Shown: piece after piece, positions 59,346 through 64,000 of the stretch
Position numbering within the stretch: position 1 is the first letter of the stretch
How the letters are laid out: every line of letters starts with the position of its first letter
Assembly (NCBI GenBank): GCA_965197555.1
Contig: OZ240213.1
Location: 2,728,001-2,792,000, forward strand
Reading direction: 5' to 3'
Origin: G965197555 sp965197555
GTDB taxonomy: Bacteria > Chloroflexota > Dehalococcoidia > Lucifugimonadales > UBA3495
Length of the DNA: 64,000 nt
Made by a program: the position numbers and the translations under genes
Notes under the pieces: generated by a model
Seen by the model: the letters and a program-made list of their open reading frames with translations, nothing else
The model's database searches: none
What the model was told of the DNA's origin: nothing

Positions 59346-60389
59346 ATGGTGCTACATCGTAGAGGGCCCCGCCTGTCCTTCACTGGCCTGCTATTGGCTG
59401 GGGTGGCGCTGCTGGCGCTGCTTTCGGATGGGGTCTCCGTCAGCTCTAATCAAGCAGGGCGGTCCCTCGGCTACGTGACCAATATAGCCTCCGACTCGGT
59501 CTCAGTGATCGACACAGCAACCAACACGGTGGTTGACACGGTGAGAGTGGAGCGCGGCCCAAGAGGGGTGGCCATCGCTCCGAATGGGAATCAGGCCTAT
59601 GTAGCCAACCTTGAGGCCATGGCCGTTTCAGTGGTCAACACAGCCACAAACACCGTGGCTCACACTGTAAGGGTATTCGGGTTTCCCAAAGGACTGGCTA
59701 TCACTCCGGATGGGGCCCGCGCCTATGTGGGGAATTTGGCTGCCAACTCCGTCTTCGTGCTGGACACACCAGTAAATGCCGTGATCGGCAGCATACGGGT
59801 TGGAAGAGGCCCAGAAGGAGTAGCTATGAGCCCGGATGGGAGCCGGGTCTACGTGGCCAACATCCGATCCGGCTCTGTCTCAGTGATTGACACACTATCC
59901 AACACCGTCGTTGCCACGGTGGAAGTTGGGGACCTCCCCGTAGGAGTGGGCATAGCTCCGGATGGGACGCGGGTCTATGTGGCAAATTTTGGCTCCAACT
60001 CCGTCTCTGTCATCGACACGCTAACTAACACCGTGGTCGCCGAGGCAGGCGTCGGGTATCTCCCCGTCGGTGTGACCGTCGGCCCTCGGGTGGAAATCAG
60101 TCCATATGGGCCCCGAGCCTACGTGACCAACCTCGCCTCCCACTCCCTCTCCGTCATCGACACAACAACCAACGCCGTCGTTGCCACGGTGCAGGCCGGG
60201 AGATTCCCTTTTGGGGTGGCCATCACGCCGGATGGGACCCGAGTATATGTGGCGAACCAATTATCCAAATCCGTCTCAGTGATCGAGACAACAAACAACA
60301 CCTTGGTTGCCACAGTGGATGTTGGGATTCAACCCTATGCAGTGGCGATCCCTCAAGATGCGATCCGCGTTGATCTTGGGAGCCAGTGA
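59346..60389 (+). CDS. YncE/YVTN beta-propeller repeat protein, exported
   Basis: About 347 residues from an ATG at 59346; an upstream TTG at 59289 gives a longer form without a binding site. A signal peptide is visible (basic start, then L-L-L-A-G-V-A-L-L-A-L-L). Behind it come seven propeller repeats of about 42 residues, each with P-D-G-x-R-(A/V)-Y-V-A-N and S-V-(S/F)-V-I-D-T-x-x-N-T-V-V-x-T-V. The repeats are close enough to suggest recent duplication. Such proteins form seven-bladed propellers at the cell surface or in the envelope, used for binding. It ends with I-R-V-D-L-G-S-Q. No operon partner. Confidence 0.88.
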   Translation: MVLHRRGPRLSFTGLLLAGVALLALLSDGVSVSSNQAGRSLGYVTNIASDSVSVIDTATNTVVDTVRVERGPRGVAIAPNGNQAYVANLEAMAVSVVNTATNTVAHTVRVFGFPKGLAITPDGARAYVGNLAANSVFVLDTPVNAVIGSIRVGRGPEGVAMSPDGSRVYVANIRSGSVSVIDTLSNTVVATVEVGDLPVGVGIAPDGTRVYVANFGSNSVSVIDTLTNTVVAEAGVGYLPVGVTVGPRVEISPYGPRAYVTNLASHSLSVIDTTTNAVVATVQAGRFPFGVAITPDGTRVYVANQLSKSVSVIETTNNTLVATVDVGIQPYAVAIPQDAIRVDLGSQ

Positions 60390-60589
60390 TCGCTCACCGT
60401 TATAGGCTTTTTTGGACATCCTCCTTGACATAAATATACTCATTCTTTGCTGAACATCAGACGGCTCCTTTGGCTCGACGCGGGTTGCCGGACCATCGGT
60501 GTTACTATTTGACATCGTTAAACCCACGCCCCACACTGTTGTCCGCGGCAAGGAATCCGTAGCGTCTGACTCTTGCATGAAGAAGGTGA

Positions 60590-61441
60590 ATGGGCATGGC
60601 AGTTGGAATAGCGGTACCCCTGCCCGCTTATACGATCGATGCGGCCTTCATAGCCAAAAAAGCGGAGGAATTGGGCTTTGAGTCTATCTGGTACCATGAG
60701 CACCCAATCCTTCCGGTGCATAGCGACAGCCCGTTTCCCTCTACCGGCGGTGCTATCCCGGAGACCTACCGGCACTTCACCGACCCTTACATCGCTTTGG
60801 CCAGGGCGTCGGCTGTAACTAGCAAAATCAAACTAGCCACCGGCATCACGTTAGTGCCAGAGCGAAACCCGTTGCTGTTGGCTAAAGAGATTTCCGCCTT
60901 AGACCAATACAGTGGCGGGAGGTTTTTGTTTGGCATCGGGGCTGGTTGGAACCGGGAAGAGACCACGATTATGGGAGGTGACTTCGACCACCGGTGGACG
61001 CAGACCCGGGAAGCCATTATGGCCCTTAAGGAGCTTTGGACCAAAGACGAAGCAGAGTTTCACGGCCGCTACTATGATTTCCCCCCCGTCTACTGCTATC
61101 CCAAGCCAGCACAAGAACCCCACCCTCCGATAATCCTTGGTGGACATGCCCGGAATGTTCTGCAACGCGTAGCTAGATGGGGTGACGGTTGGCTTCCCAA
61201 CCGGGTGACTCCGGAGCAGATTGAAGAGAGCCGCAAGGTCCTGGACACACTGGCCGCCGAAAGGGGACGTGACCCGGCGTCATTGACCATATCCGTTTTC
61301 GGCCAGGCCCCGGACCGGGACCAAATCCAGGCTTTTCTGAACGCCAGCGCGGACCGGGTTGTTGTATGGCCGACCCACTGCGAGACCGAAGCTGAGATGG
61401 GCGAGCAACTGGAAAGGATGGCCGACGCCGTAGTCCGATAG
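60590..61441 (+). CDS. LLM-class F420-dependent oxidoreductase
   Basis: 283 residues. Start behind GAAGGTGA; either ATG (60590 or 60596) is possible. Pattern: V-G-I-A-V-P-L-P-A-Y-T, E-E-L-G-F-E-S-I-W-Y-H-E-H, K-L-A-T-G-I-T-L-V-P-E-R-N-P, and G-R-F-L-F-G-I-G-A-G-W-N-R-E-E. The G-x-G-A-G-W-N-x-E-E box and the P-P-I-I-L-G-G-H segment mark the F420-type LLM subgroup. Short C-terminus compared with 30846-31841. It probably reduces or oxidises a small organic substrate in the cytoplasm. A three-copy tandem repeat and a quinone oxidoreductase follow. Confidence 0.9.
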   Translation: MGMAVGIAVPLPAYTIDAAFIAKKAEELGFESIWYHEHPILPVHSDSPFPSTGGAIPETYRHFTDPYIALARASAVTSKIKLATGITLVPERNPLLLAKEISALDQYSGGRFLFGIGAGWNREETTIMGGDFDHRWTQTREAIMALKELWTKDEAEFHGRYYDFPPVYCYPKPAQEPHPPIILGGHARNVLQRVARWGDGWLPNRVTPEQIEESRKVLDTLAAERGRDPASLTISVFGQAPDRDQIQAFLNASADRVVVWPTHCETEAEMGEQLERMADAVVR

Positions 61442-61454
61442 AAATATTAGAAAC

Positions 61455-61586
61455 GCGGAGACCTTCACCGAGTTACGGACTTGCCAGAACACATTCATGT
61501 GGAAACCTTCACCGGATTGCGGACTTGTCAGTACACATTCATGCGGAGACCTTCACCGAATTGCGGACTTGCGAGAACACATTCAT
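61455..61586. repeat. tandem repeat, 3 x 44 bp, directly before the quinone oxidoreductase
   Basis: Three copies of a 44-bp unit at 61455-61498, 61499-61542 and 61543-61586. Each carries CTTCACCG near the left and ACACATTCAT at the right end, with a few substitutions between copies. The array ends 14 bases before the GTG start of the quinone oxidoreductase, immediately before its AAGGAGG ribosome binding site, so it forms the whole leader. Confidence 0.95.
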
Positions 61587-61600
61587 AAGGAGGAAACGAA

Positions 61601-62569
61601 GTGAAAGCGATCAGGGTGCACGAACTGGGAGGGCCGGAGGTCCTGAAATATGAGGACTGTCCCGCCCCAAATCCGGGGCCAGGGCAGGCTCTAATCGACC
61701 TCCAAGCCATCGGCGTCAATTTTGCCGACGTTTCCTCCCGCAGGGGCGGAGCTGCGCCACCGCAAAGTCTGCCCATGACGCCGGGTTTTGAGGCAGCCGG
61801 CGTGGTCTCGGCAGTGGGTGAAGGCGCCAGCGGAGTGACAGTCGGCGATACGGTTGCCTACTGGGGCGTCAGGGGTTCCTACGCCGAACAAGTGGCGGTC
61901 CCCGCCGACGTCCTGGTTAAGATCCCTGCCGGGTTAGACGCCAGGATGGGCGCTGCCGTATTCCTTCAAGGCATGACCGCCCACTATCTGGCCTTTACCA
62001 CCTATCCTCTGAAACCCGGGGACTATGCCCTGGTCCACGCCGGGGCCGGTGGGACCGGGCTGCTACTGATTCAAATGGCCAAGAGGGCCGGGGCCTACGT
62101 CTTTGCTACAGTATCCACAGAAGAAAAAGCGGCCTTGGCTAAGGAAGCAGGCGCAGACACTGCCATCAACTACACTCGTGAGGATTTCGAAGAGGTTGTA
62201 AGAAATGGCACCAATGGCCAGGGGTGTCAAGCGGTTTACGATTCAGTAGGGCAGACGACTTTTGAGAAAAGCCTTAACAGCCTTTCCCGCCGTGGATGCC
62301 TCGCTTTGTACGGCCAGTCCAGCGGTCCCGTGGCCCCGGTAGCGACGGGTGACTTGAGGATGTCGTCGTATCTGACCCGTCCCAGTCTCGCGGATTACAC
62401 AGCTACCAGGGAGGAACTCGAGTGGCGGGCCGGTGAGGTGTTGAGTTGGGTTGCGTCCGGGGAGTTGAAGGTGAGAATTGGTGGAGAATTCGCTCTCAGC
62501 GAGGCTGCCGTGGCCCAACGCCAGCTAGAGAACCGGCTCACCACCGGCAAGCTTCTGCTCCTTCCATAA
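61601..62569 (+). CDS. NAD(P)H:quinone oxidoreductase (zeta-crystallin-like MDR)
   Basis: 322 residues of the medium-chain dehydrogenase/reductase family. The N-terminal catalytic half has K-A-I-R-V-H-E-L-G-G-P-E-V-L and G-V-N-F-A-D-V-S-S-R-R-G. The nucleotide-binding half has V-H-A-G-A-G-G-T-G-L-L-L-I-Q. The zinc-binding Cys and His of alcohol dehydrogenases are missing, so this is the zinc-free quinone reductase branch. Start GTG behind AAGGAGG. The 3 x 44 bp array abuts the binding site and may control translation. It uses NAD(P)H to reduce quinones or enones. Confidence 0.92.
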   Translation: MKAIRVHELGGPEVLKYEDCPAPNPGPGQALIDLQAIGVNFADVSSRRGGAAPPQSLPMTPGFEAAGVVSAVGEGASGVTVGDTVAYWGVRGSYAEQVAVPADVLVKIPAGLDARMGAAVFLQGMTAHYLAFTTYPLKPGDYALVHAGAGGTGLLLIQMAKRAGAYVFATVSTEEKAALAKEAGADTAINYTREDFEEVVRNGTNGQGCQAVYDSVGQTTFEKSLNSLSRRGCLALYGQSSGPVAPVATGDLRMSSYLTRPSLADYTATREELEWRAGEVLSWVASGELKVRIGGEFALSEAAVAQRQLENRLTTGKLLLLP

Positions 62570-62624
62570 GACTCGGGCCATAGGACTCGAAGATCGGCTT
62601 CTGATCCGGTTAGAGGAAGTAGAC

Positions 62625-62999
62625 ATGCGGATTATAAGAATTAGTCAAGTCGAAGAAGAATCCATGCCCACGGTGACCCCGGTACCTGGTTGGACTGGCG
62701 GCCCGGTCGCACGGACCCGCCAGCCCCTGGTCCCCTCGGATCTGTCCGAGAATTTCAATTGCAGCGTGGTGAATTTCGGGAGAGGAGCTACTACCGGGTT
62801 TCACGCTCACACCAGCGACCAGATTCTGGTGATAACCGCCGGTGTGGGTATAGTGGCCACCCAAGAAGAGGAGCGTGAGGTGGCAGTGGGAGACGTGGTC
62901 CATATCTCAGCGGGTGAGCAGCACTGGCATGGGGCATCGAAGGACTCCTATATGTCCCATATCACCATTACCACATCCGATAGCGAAGCCGTAAGGTAA
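62625..62999 (+). CDS. cupin domain protein
   Basis: 124 residues, one cupin_2 barrel. Metal ligands: T-G-F-H-A-H-T-S-D-Q (two His and a Gln) and the later His in G-E-Q-H-W-H-G. GAGGAAG lies 5 bases before the ATG. It follows the quinone oxidoreductase by 55 bases on the same strand and may be cotranscribed. Function unknown: single cupins of this type serve as ligand-binding or small-molecule-modifying proteins. Confidence 0.85.
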   Translation: MRIIRISQVEEESMPTVTPVPGWTGGPVARTRQPLVPSDLSENFNCSVVNFGRGATTGFHAHTSDQILVITAGVGIVATQEEEREVAVGDVVHISAGEQHWHGASKDSYMSHITITTSDSEAVR

Positions 63000-63363
63000 T
63001 TGATGTGAACCCGTATTTGGCCAAGCGCAGGTGGTCATCGCCGAGCTAATACGGTTGTCCGGTCTCACCCCAGAATGGACCTGGTCTACTGGCCATTACC
63101 GCCTTGTCCCCCGGCGATCTGCTCCAAGTGCGAGTGTGGTCGGATCGTTGGGAGCTGGACCCCAACGGTACCTATTTGTCATAGATCTGCCGGATTGTTG
63201 AGTCCCAGGTGCGCCACTTCTCTCGACTCTGCCGGGATTGCACGTGGTGTGCCCAGGCCCACACAGATCCCTGACTTCGGTCTCCCCTTCCCGTGTCTGG
63301 GATGGTGGCCCAGCCCAGCCCAACCGTCCAGGCAGCCCGGAAATATGACAGAATAAGGAATCC
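63000..63363. other. 364-bp intergenic region, no gene seen
   Basis: Frames on both strands are short or antisense to the next gene and lack ribosome binding sites. No repeat or hairpin of note. The promoter of the leucine-rich-repeat gene should lie at the right end, but no clear boxes are visible. Confidence 0.4.
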
Positions 63364-64000
63364 ATGACTAGGGATAACGAGTGGGAGCGCGTTGGCCTTC
63401 CGGAGGCTGATCCCCAGGAATCGGGCGGAGGCCCGGGGTGTGGCTGCGGTTTCTTCGTGCTCCTTGCCTTGGCTGGCATCGTCATCGCTGTAACGTACTT
63501 CCTAGGGGTATTGTCGTTTGACTTCCTGCCCTTCGTAGGTGACGAGGACACCGGCGAGCGCCAGGGCGACTCGGTCTTGGAGTCTAGTCCTTCCGATCGA
63601 GCCATCTTGGTCGCGCTCTACAACGCCACGGATGGGGACAACTGGGGGGACAGCGAGAACTGGCTGAGCGATAAGCCAATTCAAGACTGGTACGGTGTAA
63701 CCACCAATAGCATCGACCGCGTCACCGCTCTTGATCTGCGCACCAACCAATTGAGCGGAGAGATACCTCACGAAATAGGCAATCTTTCTAAGCTCGAAAG
63801 GCTGTCTCTCCGCACCAACCAGTTGAACGGAGAGATACCCTCAGAGCTGGGCAACCTAGCTAACCTGGAATCGCTGAATCTCTACGACAATCAGCTCAGC
63901 GGCGAAATACCCCCCGAGTTGGGCAACCTCGCCAACCTGGGCTGGCTGAATCTCGCCAGTAATCAGTTAACCGGCGAAATACCCTCCGAACTAGGCAATC
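63364..64000 (+). CDS. membrane-anchored leucine-rich-repeat protein, N-terminal part (runs off window)
   Basis: The frame opens at the ATG at 63364 (AAGGA about 5 bases upstream) and stays open to the window edge, giving 212 residues. A short, acidic N-terminus is followed by C-G-C-G-F-F and one membrane helix (about 28-45), so the rest is exposed. An LRR N-terminal cap (L-V-A-L-Y-N-A-T-D-G-D-N-W) and then plant-type 24-residue repeats (L-x-L-x-x-N-Q-L-x-G-E-I-P-x-E-L-G-N-L) follow; at least three and a half are present. Such proteins mediate binding at the cell surface. The end and the total repeat number are unknown. Confidence 0.9.
   Translation, partial: MTRDNEWERVGLPEADPQESGGGPGCGCGFFVLLALAGIVIAVTYFLGVLSFDFLPFVGDEDTGERQGDSVLESSPSDRAILVALYNATDGDNWGDSENWLSDKPIQDWYGVTTNSIDRVTALDLRTNQLSGEIPHEIGNLSKLERLSLRTNQLNGEIPSELGNLANLESLNLYDNQLSGEIPPELGNLANLGWLNLASNQLTGEIPSELGN

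Noticed and set aside
1..64000. CRISPR array, rRNA genes, transposase or phage genes
   Set aside because: I saw no spaced direct repeats, no rRNA sequence, and no transposase, integrase or phage structural gene. The tandem arrays at 3406 and 61455 have no spacers.

Overview
The window is one contiguous stretch of a moderately GC-rich bacterial chromosome. It carries no ribosomal RNA and one tRNA. Gene content points to Chloroflexota, most likely a SAR202-like or other uncultivated Dehalococcoidia-type lineage. The reasons are several CaiB/BaiF CoA-transferases, two luciferase-like flavin oxidoreductases, a deazaflavin (F420)-type nitroreductase, two N-acyl-D-amino-acid deacylase-type amidohydrolases, a DUF1800/NHL/DUF1501 cassette, Cox-type molybdenum hydroxylase subunits, YVTN and leucine-rich-repeat surface proteins, and a DinB-like 'maleylpyruvate isomerase' protein. 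This lineage call is inferred from gene families only.

Layout. 1-7000: a minus-strand acyl-CoA block (two CaiB/BaiF CoA-transferases, a frameshifted crotonase, an acyl-CoA synthetase, TenA). 7000-10400: an ECF sigma factor overlapping a large membrane-anchored von Willebrand A protein, with a decayed fragment of a second copy beside it. 10500-18150: small metabolic and redox genes (class III aminotransferase, monooxygenase-like protein, two thioredoxin-fold proteins, front-end fatty acid desaturase, nucleoside deaminase, VOC protein, CoxS and CoxM without CoxL). 18400-22030: an exported cluster of two paralogous FixH/YtkA-like proteins, a His-rich cupredoxin-like lipoprotein, a polytopic membrane protein with a six-cysteine loop, and a stand-alone DnaJ-type zinc-finger protein. 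22200-30700: amidohydrolase, DUF1800-NHL-DUF1501, MOSC, HtrA-type lipoprotein protease, RraA and RidA. 30800-34900: an LLM oxidoreductase, then a degraded zone with a multi-lesion pseudogene, a frameshifted trypsin-like protease and two small hypothetical genes. 34900-45200: MFS transporter, M20 peptidase, amidase, class III aminotransferase, D-aminoacylase, YedK/HMCES, 3-methyladenine glycosylase, alpha/beta hydrolase. 45400-47900: a second CaiB/BaiF pair. 48100-57600: DinB-like protein, B12 radical SAM, F420-type nitroreductase, second D-aminoacylase, HbpS-like protein, serine hydrolase, acyl-CoA-dehydrogenase-like monooxygenase, bicupin. 57800-59100: hypothetical fragments next to tRNA-Leu with att-like repeats. 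59300-64000: YVTN propeller, LLM oxidoreductase, quinone oxidoreductase behind a 3 x 44 bp tandem repeat, cupin, and a leucine-rich-repeat protein cut by the window edge.

Most genes look like catabolism of organic acids, amides and N-acyl compounds: uptake (MFS), hydrolysis (amidase, M20, D-aminoacylases, esterases), CoA activation (acyl-CoA synthetase, CoA-transferases) and flavin-dependent oxidation. The observations most worth following are the two CoA-transferase pairs, each made of one subunit with the usual catalytic Asp and one with His instead; the sigma factor/vWA membrane-protein unit; the exported cupredoxin-FixH-Cys6 cluster; and tRNA-Leu 3'-end copies that look like integration scars.
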